From Ceratothoa steindachneri (taxonomy: Eukaryota > Arthropoda > Malacostraca > Isopoda > Cymothoidae), in contig OZ018324.1 in NCBI GenBank assembly GCA_963969495.1, forward strand, positions 43,212,609 to 43,276,608: 64,000 nucleotides of DNA, written 5' to 3'. The notes beneath the pieces are model-generated. The model saw only the letters and a program-made list of their open reading frames with translations. It was not told the origin of the DNA and searched no databases. The position numbers were made by a program, and so were the translations under genes. Shown piece by piece: positions 45,701 to 59,043 of this stretch (positions are counted from its first letter, which is position 1; the number at the start of each line of letters is the position of its first letter).

Positions 45701-47168
45701 TGTGATAGAACGACGGGAGGCCGCTTAATTTCAACCACTATCACATGTTATTTAAAACCACGATGCTACCCACGTGCATCTTCGCTTTGAAGCCGGGCGT
45801 CTTATCGCAGTTGCCTGAGTCAATGTTTAAACAAGGAGGTTTATCTTCCCCCGTTCACTCATGCGCCGACCGTACCAGATTGAGTTAGGCTTATGGGCAG
45901 ATAAGGCATTGATCTTAGGCTCGGCTGTGCATTCCCTTGAAGCCCTCACTCCATTTTCCCCCACCCCAAGGGGAGGTCCCGACTATTTATTTGGAAACTT
46001 TACCACTAAGATCAGATTGGAGATCCAGATTTTCGTCGCGAAACATAACTACGATCTACTCTCACCTTGTGCGCCAAGGGACCTCGACCTCGAGATTCGC
46101 CTTCACTGGTCCAGAAGAAGGACAATATCCCTTGAGTGCCAAGGTTCGAGCCTTCGTGACGCCAAGTCCACAAGGCTTCCCCTGTTTGTTCAGAAAGAGA
46201 AGAACATTAGAACAGCCATTGTTTTTTCGAGCCCGTAGACAAGAAACGGTTCTCACCCCCCATCCTGTTGTTCAGAAGAGAACAACGTAGAACAGCCATG
46301 GTTCTTTTGAGCCCGTTGACAAGAAACGGTTCTCACCCTCCCTTCACCTGTTGTTCAGAAAGAGAACAACGTTAGAACATCCATTGTTCTTCTGAGCCCG
46401 TTGACCAGAAACGGTTCTCACCCCCTCCCCTTGTTGTTCAGAAGAGAACAACGTAGAAAAGCCATTGTTCTTCAAGCCCGTTTGTCAAGAAATGGTTCTC
46501 ATCCTCCTCTCTTGTTGTTCAGAAAAGAACAACATTAGAACAGCCATTGTTCTCGAGCCCGTAGACAAGAGAAGGTTCTCACTCTCCCTGTTGTTCAGAA
46601 GAGAACAACATAGAACAGCCATTGTTCCTTAAGCCCGTTCGTCAAGAAACGGTTCTCATTCCCAAGACGCCACGTCAGGATCATTTAATTCCCCCCTCTT
46701 TGGCTGTAACTCGCCAGACGACCGAAAATTCCTTCAAGTCACCTTCCTCTGCACAACAAGTGTATTTATGTAAGCTGAACGTTACCTCTGAGTATTTAAT
46801 CCGTTTGTCAACCCTATCCTGTGCTTTAAATGGTTTAGCGAACCATCCCATCCCTTTAACTTTATATTTGTTTTACCTTTTTAAATCTATCTTTATCCTC
46901 GGATCAGCTAGATTCCCCACGACCCTTTCCATTCTCTGTTTATGTCAATATTTTTCGTTTTGTGTGTTATTGATAGTTTTTATTAATAAAACTCTATTTT
47001 ATTAATGATAGCCATATTATTATCCTTGAGCTCAGTTCCACTTCTTAAGCATATCGAAGATACATAATATCGGTCAACCCAGACATCCACGCACTCTAAA
47101 GATAATTAAATAAGTTCCCTCATCGAATAGTTATATATGGTATATCGTCGAGAGTCCATTCTACGACA
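45701..47168 (+). repeat. Gypsy-1 3' LTR
   Basis: Same landmarks as the 5' LTR: TGTGATAG...CTATCACA at the start, six minisatellite units (about 46180-46655), AATAAA, CATTCTACGACA at the end. The inner GGTTGA/TCAACC stem of the 5' LTR is lost on its left side here. Confidence 0.95.
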
Positions 47169-47338
47169 AATAACCATGAATTTCAAAGTTAAGCCTTTAC
47201 GCATAATATCTACACATATTGATGTCTTTCATTCTCGCCAGTACTTCGGTTTTTTATTCAAAAATTAATGCCTCTATCTTTTCTCATAAACTTATTCCAA
47301 TTAAATATTTTAAAGGATGTTATGTTGAATACGACAAT
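47169..47338. repeat. Right ~170-bp direct repeat flanking Gypsy-1
   Basis: Copy of 40540-40708, beginning at the first base after the 3' LTR and ending ACGACAAT. About 9 percent different from the left copy with one length difference in a T-run. Confidence 0.93.
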
Positions 47339-47344
47339 ATTTTG

Positions 47345-50300
47345 GAACCGCGATGGTGTCAAATCTTTAGACGAGACTAAAACATTCAAATAATCGAGCT
47401 TACTCCGTAAAATGGTCCAGATTGTGTAAAAACACGCACATTCGGTGTTCGATTTCCAGGATTTTGGCAATTTGCGTAATTTAATAAGGTTGTTCTTTGA
47501 GACATTTCGTCAGGAAATTTATTAGAGCTTTATTTAAAATAAAGCCTTCATCCCCCCTCCCTCCCCCATCAGTTTAGGTCCATCTTTATAAACAGCTCGT
47601 TGCGCTTAGATGACTCGACCTAAAGCGCACCGCTTTTTTGTAGCTGAGAACCTTACCAGAATTTCTAATGAATGAAACGATTCGAAAGGAAAGAGTTGCG
47701 GGGTTTTCCCCTTAAATATAACGCGCAATAATAATGAAGGTGAATTACGTACAAATAATGTGAGGAGAGATTTAATAATAATTTGATGAAATTAATGTGG
47801 AAATGTGGGTAAGACCACCGCATATTCTCATGCAGGCATTGGGACAAAGATGGTAAACTGCGCGAATTTGGGCTTAGAGAGTACCCCAATCCTCTGCATG
47901 TAAGCTACATCAAGGCTGGCCATAATGAAACTGACATCCGATTAAGGGTACTTAAAAGGATATAGAGGGAAAAAGAGAAAGGGGGAAAAGAATGCATTTA
48001 AATTACAAACCACACCTGCAAGCGCGGAAAACACCAAGGGTGACCCCATTTTATCTTAGATCTGACCTGTGAAGATTGGAAGAAAGTTGGTGTGCGACGA
48101 TCCTGAAAAAAATAAATACAGGCTAGAAAATAGGTAAAAAAAGGCTTGTAAAGATGTGAGGTATGTCAAAAAATGAAATGTCCCAGTCGGGTACCATTCA
48201 CGGCACCTTATCTTAAAAGAATACTTGTAAAGGCTACATTGATGCTTTTTTCGTTTAGTTGATTGTACCTTTCTAGAAGTTTCTTGGGCACTGCATAAGA
48301 CACACTGTCTTGAGCTTATCCGTTTGTGAAATCATTCATTTGATCGACTAGATTGTCAGCTCTCTCTCTCCCTAATAACCATATCTCGTCCGTCGCGTTG
48401 GTTTCCTTTTGCAGAATTCTTTCATTTGTTCCCTGGTACTACAGACTTCTATAAGACGAATTTTAAACTCATCTTCATCCAGCTTCGAACCTAAAACTGA
48501 AACCATGTCTGTCACTGGTAATATTGCCTTTGTCTGTCTTGCTGGAACTACCTGGCGAATCTAAGTGAACGCCTTGCCCTCGAAAACAGAATGCATGACT
48601 GGAAGTCTTTCTTGAGTGGTCGGATCTGCTGTAGTAGAAGGCTTTTTATCATCGTCGCGTTTGTTAGTAAATGATCACCTTGCCACCAGAGGGTGCTCAG
48701 CTGTCCTCTCATGGCCTCTACATCAGAGGGAAGCACCAGCTATTCCTATTAGAGAGGAAGGATTTTAACCTCCTCTTCCCTTCGTACTACGCAACCTTTG
48801 CAACACTCAGTGGAAATACCCAAGTTAATTAGCTGGAACGAAAAATGCAGGGATAACAGGCTAGTTTTTTTGTTGATTGTTTCTTGCAGTGAAATTAAAT
48901 GGTTATAGAGAAAGACAGAGGGGAGATTGTTTTCAGTCCGAAACAAAATTCTATAACAAATATCTGATAAAATACTTATTAATATGAAAAAGAATCTTTA
49001 GTAAAATCCCCCTCTTTTTTCACCAAAATGAACATCTTCACAGTTTGAATAGTATTCAAAATAGGTAAAAAAGCATCTGCAACTTGATAAAATTCGGGTG
49101 GATAAACGTACGAGTATGTTAAGAGCAAGGTGATTGCAGTTTCATAAGTAGCTTTATCAAATAAAACTACTTATGTAAAAAAAAACTTTAATGCTAATAG
49201 AAATAAACAAATGTAAACAAATACAAAGTAAAACAGGCGAATAAATAAAGAAAGCAGGGTGAAGTTCAGGTGTAAATATGATAGAAAAAAACACAATTTA
49301 TGATAATAACAGATATGTACATTTTACTGTCAGTCGTTTCTTCAAACAGGATGAAACAAAAATCATTTTATATAAATCCAAGGCAAATATCAAGCTATTG
49401 AAAAGACAACACAAGTCATATTAATGTAAAAGCAAAATCAAAAATAATCTCTGGGGATAAAGCTTTAAAATGCAACATTCAAGTTACACTTCTCTCAAGT
49501 AGTCGATTTCTTTCAAATGATTGAATGCTAAATGACATTTAAATCTGTGTGTGCGATTTCGATGGATCTCAAAATGTTTTGGTTAACAAGCATTGTTATG
49601 TTTTGAGATATTTTCTGATTAGAACAGAGGAGACACATTTTAAATCTCTTCCAATCTAGCTTACATTAACCTATAATCGTTTTTTGTGTTAAAACTTATA
49701 GCAACTAATGCAAATATATATACAACAGGGAATGTGACAAGCGAATTTAAGCTACCTTTAACCTTGATTTATTTCATTCTCGAGAAACTCTGTAAGACGT
49801 TTTAAAATGCATCATCATATATATGACTATTAAACAATAGCTCCACCTACAAATCATAAAGGTGAATTAAAAAGAGTCGGTTTAAGAACTAAGAAGGGGT
49901 ACAAATCTAATGGCTATTAAAACACAGAGGGGATAAAAAGTAAACCATTAAAATGTAAAATATATTCGAAAAGTGTTGGAGAAGTAACAGGCTATAAATG
50001 ATCAAAGCATAAAGAAATACTCTTTAATTTTAAATAATTTTTTTCTATTGGCTTTATACATTTTATTAATATATGTTTAAGTTCATTTACTAATTATTAT
50101 ATTTATATACCTTCTATTGTGTTTTCTCTCACTTTCATTCTCCCTTTCTCTTTTTTTAGTAGATTCTTTCGTGATATTAACTTTAGGCTTTGACTTTTCG
50201 TTTACCTGAAAATATTTCCACTATTTTCGATTACCTTTTTCACTTTATTGCATTACCTTTCAACACTCACTTTAATTTTAATAATTTCAGTATGTAACTC

Positions 50301-51490
50301 TTAGCTCATTCCTTGTTTATTCATTGGGCTTTCTTGTTTAGAGTAGGATCTATTGTTTATTATTACTTTATACATATGTAGAATGCTTTCTTGTAAATTT
50401 TCCGTATGTTCTTTTATATCGAATAAATAAAGTTCGAATGTACTTTAAACGAGCTTTTCTTCGTCCTTTGGGAATATTTCCATTAAATGCACCTCTTATG
50501 AGCTTCTTTGTAATTTTCTCATGTCATTATGCTAAATAAATTTCTTCTTTTGCTTCGATCTCACGACTCCTCAACAAAACGTAGGGCAGCATGAAGGAAC
50601 GCTAAAACCGGAATAATTAGACGACTCCTTCAACCTTGCTGTACGTTTAGGGTGTGTTTGCAGGAAAAGTGATATCTTGCCCATATATTTATTAAATTAA
50701 ATTATATATGTGAATGAGTATGTAGTTAATTTCATTGATATAATTTGCTCCATATTTGTTTATTTTTGGCTTCATTATTACGAACAAGTGAAAGCATATT
50801 GTATATATTTATTGCATTTGCACTTCCTTTCCCCATCTTTGCCATTAATTTATTTACTAATTCCAAATTTGGGGGCTTGAGTCATTGCTCTGAATTCTAT
50901 CATAACCGTTGAAATTTTTTGCGTGTATTTTCATGCAGATTAATTACAATGCTTTACACGCGTCTAATTAATTATGTAGATGATTTGATTGTGCTGTTTG
51001 GGGTGCATGAGCACGGGGTAATTGTAGAGAATATCTGGCTGACATATTAATTAGTAGTTTCATATATTGCCCGATATTTATTTTCTGTTATCAAACGTAG
51101 CACGATACATTATTGTATAAGGTCACGACATCATTGGTATGTCAGCCATTTTATATTATCAAAGTGTCCTTTCTATAATTATATCACTCACTCTCCTTTT
51201 CTTCTGGGCCTAAAAATGTTGTCTTTGGTGCGCTAGGTTTTCTCGTCCAGTAAGTGTAATTTAGTGCTATGGTAGACTATCTTTTGTATGGGAGCAGCAA
51301 TAACCCTAAAATGGCGGACTATTTCCACCGTCTTACTCGTTGATATTTGACCTCTGTTGTGGTCAGGGGATTGTTTGCCTCAAAGGAAGTATACCCACTT
51401 TATTATTGTAGGGCATTATAGGCATACTGAGCCTATCTGCTATCACCTTACTTAGTAAGAATGCAATTCCAGTACCGACATAATGGCAAC
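47345..51490. other. No clear gene; possible minus-strand coding trace at 48380-48740
   Basis: Mostly AT-rich and featureless. On the minus strand 48736-48548 gives LPSDVEAMRGQLSTLWWQGD and a 62-codon frame, and the neighbouring phase gives SVLGSKLDEDEFKIRLIEVC and TREQMKEFCKRK near 48520-48390. The texture looks protein-like, but I recognise no family. Perhaps an old element or exon remnant. Confidence 0.3.
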
Positions 51491-51494
51491 ATAT

Positions 51495-52510
51495 TTAATT
51501 TAAGAAGACTTCAACCCGCATGAAAACTGTGACCAATCATATTCTGGAACTTCAATATGCTTTCAACTGTGCGCTGATTGCACACACACCACTTGCTCTA
51601 TAAAGGTCCCTCAATGTCATAGTCGGACTTTACGAAGCAATGAGTCTAAAAATGAATGTCAATAAAACAGAGATATTGATGCAACGACAGAATCCACAAC
51701 CACGTCTAACTTTCCACATCAATGGTGATGACATTATACAGGTCATAAGTTGCAAATATCTGGGTAGCATCCTCTCGGATAAGTATAATGTAGAGGAAGA
51801 TGCCTGAAACAGAATAAATCAAGCCTCTGTAGCCTTTGGAAAACTGCACATAAGAGTATTCCAAAACGATAACCTGATCCTAAAAACGAAGATAGCAGTC
51901 TACACTGCTGTGTGTACTTGTATAACTTCTCTACTCTACGGTGCTGAAACATGGACTGCTTACAGGAGGCATATAAGAAAATTGGAAGCATTGCATATAA
52001 GAAATCTGCAAAAGATTCTCAAGCTAACATGAAGGGACAAAATTCCCCATCTAGAAATCATTCAAGGCGCCAGCACAACCTCAATTGAGACCACGCTTGC
52101 ACAAAAACAACTACGATGGAAAGGCACATATAATTCGCATGAGTGATGACCGACTACATCGACAAATCCTTTATGGACAACTCCCACTGGAACACCGTAG
52201 GCAAGGTGGGCCAATTAAACGCTATAAAGATCAAGTAAAAACAACCCTAAAAAAGTTTAATATTAAACCCCTGACTCTGGAATTCAAAGTCAGTGACTGA
52301 CCAGCATGGAGATCGACGTGTATGAAGGGACTGTCGCACCTTGAACAGTCCATCCACAACGAGAGAGAGGCGAGAAGACAACGGCCATACCATCCACTAG
52401 TCCAGCAGCCAAATACCCCGGAATAGAGTGTCATTTTTGTGGCAGTGTGTGTGTGCATCGTGCATCGGACTACATAGTCATCTTTGCTGGCACAACCGAA
52501 AGTCACCACA
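51495..52510 (+). pseudogene. LINE reverse transcriptase C-terminus with mutated catalytic box
   Basis: In one phase: NIFNLRRLQPA, then ELQYAFNCALIAHTPLAL, where the catalytic box is YAFN (51556-51567) instead of YADD. It continues SLKMNVNKTEILMQRQNPQP, SCKYLGSILSDKYNVEEDA, YTAVCTCITSLLYGAETWTA, LEALHIRNLQKILKLT, LRWKGHIIRMSDDRLHRQIL and RQGGPIKRYKDQVKTTLKKF, with several stops. The frame 52085-52300 covers the last open part. A Cys pair and His near 52430-52500 (ECHFCGSV) look like the remnant of the terminal zinc finger of this LINE group. The fingers and palm N-terminus are missing. Confidence 0.88.
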
Positions 52511-52514
52511 TAAA

Positions 52515-53406
52515 TTCATCTCCATTTTCATCGAGTGAAGCTTGAGTCGTCTTCGTATTCGAAGGACAAACATAAGCTAACTGATCCCCAAATATTAATT
52601 ATGCCTATGCACTAAAACAAAGAGAACGCAATAGTGATAGAAAAATACATAAAACAAACGCGAAGATATAAATTAAAAAATATAAATGTATAAGTTACAG
52701 GAAGAAAGCAGTACATCAAATTTATTTATAATCAATGAAAAATCAGTAAAATAAAATGACGGTTTTTGCTCAACTTAGAAAGAAATTTAATGGGTTTAAT
52801 AAAAGACTTATTGTAAATAGATGAAAGGGAAATAAAAAAGCAAGGAACAACTGAGTTAAGGCATCAAAATAAGATTATTCGGAAAAAAATATCACAAAAT
52901 ACCGTAGAAGAGATGAAAACTTAATATAACAATAACATCGATCGAAATATTACTTAAAGTTTTTGTAGTTGGTTTATCATTAAATTAAATTAATCAAATC
53001 CCCGAAAATAATAGCTACCTAAAAGAAGAGTCATGAAGATCAACATCATTATTTCGTCACCCTACATCGAAGGAAGTATAGGAGATCAAACATGAATAAA
53101 GAAATAGATAATCCAATTGACTTTTAAATATCTGTACAAAATTGTGCACAAGTAGATCGTTTAGAACAATTTAAAGGAGAGAATGGTATATAAAGTAATG
53201 CACATAACTGATGTTAATATCAGAGATTACAACATGGTTGGTCAATTTTTAGACATAGTCGACCTTGGAAATATTTTGTTTTAATCTCGACTGGTCTAAA
53301 ATTCTTGAAACTTAGGATATCGTCGCAAAAGGTGGGTTGGATTCTATGATACAGAGAGGACATTATTCCTTTAAATTGAAATATATTACTTAGTGTTCCT
53401 CTATAT
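52515..53406. other. No recognisable gene
   Basis: AT-rich, no open frames or repeat ends apart from the target duplication of the following LTR. Confidence 0.5.
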
Positions 53407-53411
53407 AAAGC

Positions 53412-54715
53412 TGTGATAGAACGAGTTCAGAGCTGCATTCATTTCAACTTCTATCACATTTTATTTAAAACCATGAGGCTACCCACGTGCATCTTCGATT
53501 CGAGGCTTGGAGTCTTATCAACAGCTACCGGACGCCAATGTTTAAACAAGGAAGTTATCGTCCCCCCCGTTCGCCCCCATACGCCGACCTCGCCAGATCG
53601 AGTTAGGCTTATGGGCAGATAAGGCATTGTTCCCCGGCTCGGCTGTGCGTTCCCTCGAAGCTTCCACCCCATTCTCCCCCACGCCAAGGAGATGTCCTGG
53701 CTATTTATATGGAAACTTTACCACTAAGATCAGATTGGAGATCCAGATTTTCGTCGCGAAACATCACCACGACCCTCTCTCCCTTTGTGCGCCAAGGGAC
53801 CTCGACCTCGAGATTCACCATCACTTGTCCAGAAGGAGGACAATATTCCTTGAGTGCCAAAGGTTCAAGCCTTTAGTGACGCCAAGTCCCCAAGGCATCC
53901 CCCCCCTGTTGTTCAAGGAGAACAGCATTAGAACAGCCATTGTTCGTTTTGAGCCCTTCGCCAAGAAACGGTTCTCATCCCCCCCTGTTGTTCAAGGAGA
54001 ACAACATTAGAACAGCCATTGTTCGTTTTGAGCCCTTCGCCAAGAAACGGTTCTCACCCCCCCTGTTGTTCAAAGGAGAACAACATTAGAACAGCCATTG
54101 TTCTAGAGCCCGTAGACAAGAGACGGTTCTCATCCCCCCCCCTTTGTTCAGAAGAGAACAACCTAGAACAGCCATTGTTCGTCAAGCCGTTCGTCGAGTA
54201 ACGGTTCTCCTTTCCAAGACGCCACGTCAGGATCCTTTTATCCCCCTCCTTCGGCTGGAACTCGCCAGCGGACCGAATATTCCTTCAAGTACCTTCCACT
54301 GCACCCTAATGAAGTAACGTAAGCCAAGCGTCACCTTTTGAGTATTGATCCCTTATTTGTCAATTCTATCCTGTGCTTTAAATGGTTTATCGAACCATCC
54401 CATCTCTTTAACTCCATATTTGTTTTACCTTTTTTGATCCCTTAAATCCTTGGATTAGCCCGAGTCTCCACGACCCTTTCCATTCTGTTTGTCAATATTT
54501 TCCGTTTTTGTGTTTGCTGATAGTTATTATTAATAAAACTCTATTTTATTAATGATAGCAATATTATTATCCTTGAGCTCAGTTCCACTTCTTAAGCATT
54601 TTGAAGATACATAATATCGGCCGCCAGACAATAAAAACGCACTCTAGAGATAATTAAGGAAGTTCCCTCAACGAATAGTGATATATGGTATATCGTCGGG
54701 AGTCATTCTACGACA
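53412..54715 (+). mobile_element. Solo LTR, Gypsy-1 family, clean boundaries
   Basis: TGTGATAG at 53412 and CTACGACA ending at 54715, flanked by perfect 5-bp duplications AAAGC (53407-53411 and 54716-54720). No internal sequence. This copy fixes the LTR boundaries and the 5-bp target duplication for the family. It has four minisatellite units (about 53900-54215). The terminal stem is ten base pairs: TGTGATAGAA...TTCTATCACA. Confidence 0.96.
53900..54215 (+). repeat. LTR minisatellite, four units
   Basis: Units near 53907, 53987, 54064 and 54143. The first two are almost the same, suggesting recent unit gain by slippage or unequal exchange. Confidence 0.9.
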
Positions 54716-54720
54716 AAAGC

Positions 54721-57178
54721 GTTTTTCATTCCTCATACGCTCACCACCTAAAAAAGTTTCAAGATGGCCGACGAAAGATTTAACAATGATAGCAATTTTT
54801 TCATATAAATTAATACAATCTCAGAATAACTTGGCTAGGAATTTCTTTGAAATCACTTCAGTAACTATATGTAAATATAGATTCATTAATTTTTAATATA
54901 AGTGATAACTTTGCAGTAATATGAGTGGTTATATTAATTCTTTATCAATGTCCTTTTTTCTTTTTCCATCTATGCGTCACCTTTTTCTTCCACTTTTTTG
55001 TTCTCCATTGAATTTGCTTTTAGTCTATCTTTGTTTATCTGCTTACAAATATAGCGACGAATAAAAGAGATAGACATTAAATGCGCCCTAAAAAACTTAA
55101 AATCTCGAGAGAGTGGAGGAAATTCATGTCCTTTTCTATATTCACCTCAGAATGATTATGGCGGAATTAATCTTATGGTCCTTGGTCATTATTTACAGCT
55201 TGTTTGGAATAGCTTTCACTTTCGTGTCATATCGGCAATCATAAGCCAACGGAACGATCATGATGACACTCTCCCTCTATCTATCAACGTTGACGTATAA
55301 CATAGCTAAATATACATGAGTATTTATCCCACATTTTTTCTGCACCTGCCTCTCTCTCCAAGCGAAACTTTTAGATCTCAATACCACCCACTAGGGCGTT
55401 CCAACTGTTTAAACTCTAGATAACTCCAAATAATTCATTGGACAGTTGTAAACGATAATATTACAGCTTGGATTATGCTTATTTTGTAATTACTGTAGAT
55501 ATTTATTGATTTATTTCGTCCTACTAAGCTAATTGAATATGTGATAACTTTTCTTAATGCTAACCTTTTAATTATTAATTGAGTTCATTCCATCATATAC
55601 GTATTTTTTCTTAGCTAGGCGTTTATTTTGACATTTGTATAAGACCTGAAAATTAGAAGTAAATTAATCCACCCCGAAAAGCTAATTTAATTCCATAGTT
55701 TTCCATTCATACCTTGACCAATCCATTTAAATCTTTTCATCTGGAAAACGAGATTTTACTCTTTATTTAGAACTAATGATAATCAGGGGCTTAATGTGAG
55801 CCACATTAAGCCGCTGATTATTAAAAAGCCAATGGTCAAGTTCAGAAAACCTATGCCGTATTTTAGTATTATAATAGTACTAATGTTCTTTATAGGCATT
55901 CCATGCGTTATAGATAGTTTCGGTTTGGCGCAGAAAGTACATATTCTTTAAGATACTACGCCTTGATGGTGTTGAAACTGACATTTGAAATATGTCAGCC
56001 TTGCCCTTGTTTAATGTGAAAATAAACCATTATTTTTACACACTGGCAACATTTAATTTGCCCTTAATTCATACATCGGACATCTGGATACAAGTTTTTA
56101 TAAGAGCGCTGCTTTCGAATTTCGCGACAAAACCCGTTCTTAATGGATTCATGTTTTTTGCGTATTTAAAATTTTAATTATTAATAATACCTATTATAAT
56201 TCCTCGTTAATTTAATAGACTTTTGTTGGAATAATCTAAATATAAAGAGTAAATACGTAAAAACAGTACTAATGGTGTTTATATATATTCCTGAAATATT
56301 CATATTTAGGGTCTAGTCAGTCAACAAGAATAGATAGAGCATGAAAGGTACACGACAATACGACACCTTCTATCAAAAGCGTTCTATACCATTGTTTAAT
56401 GAGGTATTTATGAATTTAAGATGAAATCAAGAATTGAAGCAGCTTGCTATTTACCAGTGATATTGCATTTATTGCATTACTTCACAATGAGTAATAATAT
56501 TCGACGATGATAAGGGCTAATATAAACACTGATTCCAAAATAAGGGACGTTCATCCATTTCGCGTGTAAGGATTCTCGTCCAAATTTTTGTTAAGCAGTT
56601 GAGTCCTACATGAGTAAGGCCAATAAAAACCAAAGAAAATTGGTGCTGAAACACCTACCAGGAATTAAAGGTGCATATGATTATTACTAGGCAGGCCGTC
56701 GCAGGGACATGTCGAAAATGAAAAATTGGGTCGATTGGTTAAATATAAATTTTTGATATAAGAGACTTACGAGTAATATATAATAAATAAATATAGAGGA
56801 GACAAAAATGACACATGTATAGGGTTTAACCAGAGTGATACCAAAGAAGGATGAAGCTAAAAAGTAAACTTGGTTAGAGGGATGTATATACACATATCAT
56901 GCTATATAATCTTGATGTTTTTAGGTAGCCTGGTACTGATGACACTAGGTTTTAGGCCAGTAGGACCTAATCTTCTTTTTTATATTCGCCTCCGAAGCCA
57001 AATTGGGCATATACTGCTCGCTTTGAATAAGGAGAAAGTTGAATGTATGGTCTTTATTCTGGAGGAATGCAAGCAAAGTCGTTGGATTGTGTGATTTACT
57101 AACATACAAAGTAATAACTAATTAATCAATATTAATTTATTGTGAGAAGAAATATTATAAGAAATAAAATATGGAATT
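54721..57178. other. No recognisable gene
   Basis: AT-rich. Contains a strong hairpin at 55777-55823 (listed separately) and otherwise nothing recognised. Frames at 55992-56177 and 56870-57094 are short and motif-free. Confidence 0.5.
55777..55823. repeat. Isolated 19-bp inverted repeat with 3-nt loop
   Basis: TAATCAGGGGCTTAATGTG (55780-55798), loop AGC, CACATTAAGCCGCTGATTA (55802-55820): 18 of 19 pairs, with two or three extra pairs outside if G-T pairing is allowed. No T-run directly follows, and no neighbouring gene is seen. Confidence 0.9.
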
Positions 57179-57183
57179 ATTCA

Positions 57184-58712
<1,529 letters not shown>

Positions 58713-58723
58713 TATTATTTAAG

Positions 58724-58735
58724 TGGTGTCAGGTT
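58724..58735 (+). promoter_or_regulatory. Primer binding site, tRNA-Leu-like
   Basis: TGGTGTCAGG lies about 11 bp after the LTR end. The first eight bases equal those of Gypsy-1, and the ten-base form fits the 3' end of metazoan tRNA-Leu. Confidence 0.65.
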
Positions 58736-59043
58736 ATTGCGGTTAAGTCAGAAGAACCCAAATTTAAGCCTTCACCCATAACAAATATTTGCCAACCCGC
58801 TCGAGGAAAATTTAAATAACAAGAGTTCAAATAAGTCTTAAAGATTCAGTGAAGTGTAGTTACGAAGGTAGGGATTATAACTCAACGAAGAGTGTTGTGT
58901 AGTGTGCTGTCTTGTTTTGGGATAGAAATAATCCAATCAAGAGGTTTAGAGAAAGGTAAGGTTAGGGTAATAAAAACTAAGGGACTCCAAGTTGCATACG
59001 TAACGTTCGTTACAGTGGTGAGGTTTCGACGAACATAGCCAAT

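Larger units (their letters stand above)
40709..47168 (+). mobile_element. Gypsy-1: Ty3/Gypsy element with two LTRs, internally deleted
   Basis: Two LTRs of 1472 and 1468 bp (40709-42180, 45701-47168) in direct orientation share the same six-unit minisatellite order. Between them are a tRNA-Leu-like primer site, gag, zinc knuckle, protease, the end of reverse transcriptase, RNase H and a purine-rich tract. Absent: the RT core and all integrase. An intact Ty3/Gypsy internal region is about 4.5-5 kb; here it is 3.5 kb. LTR differences are about 4 percent in the last 240 bp and more elsewhere, so the insertion is not recent. The usual 5-bp target duplication is replaced by ~170-bp flanking repeats. 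Confidence 0.93.
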
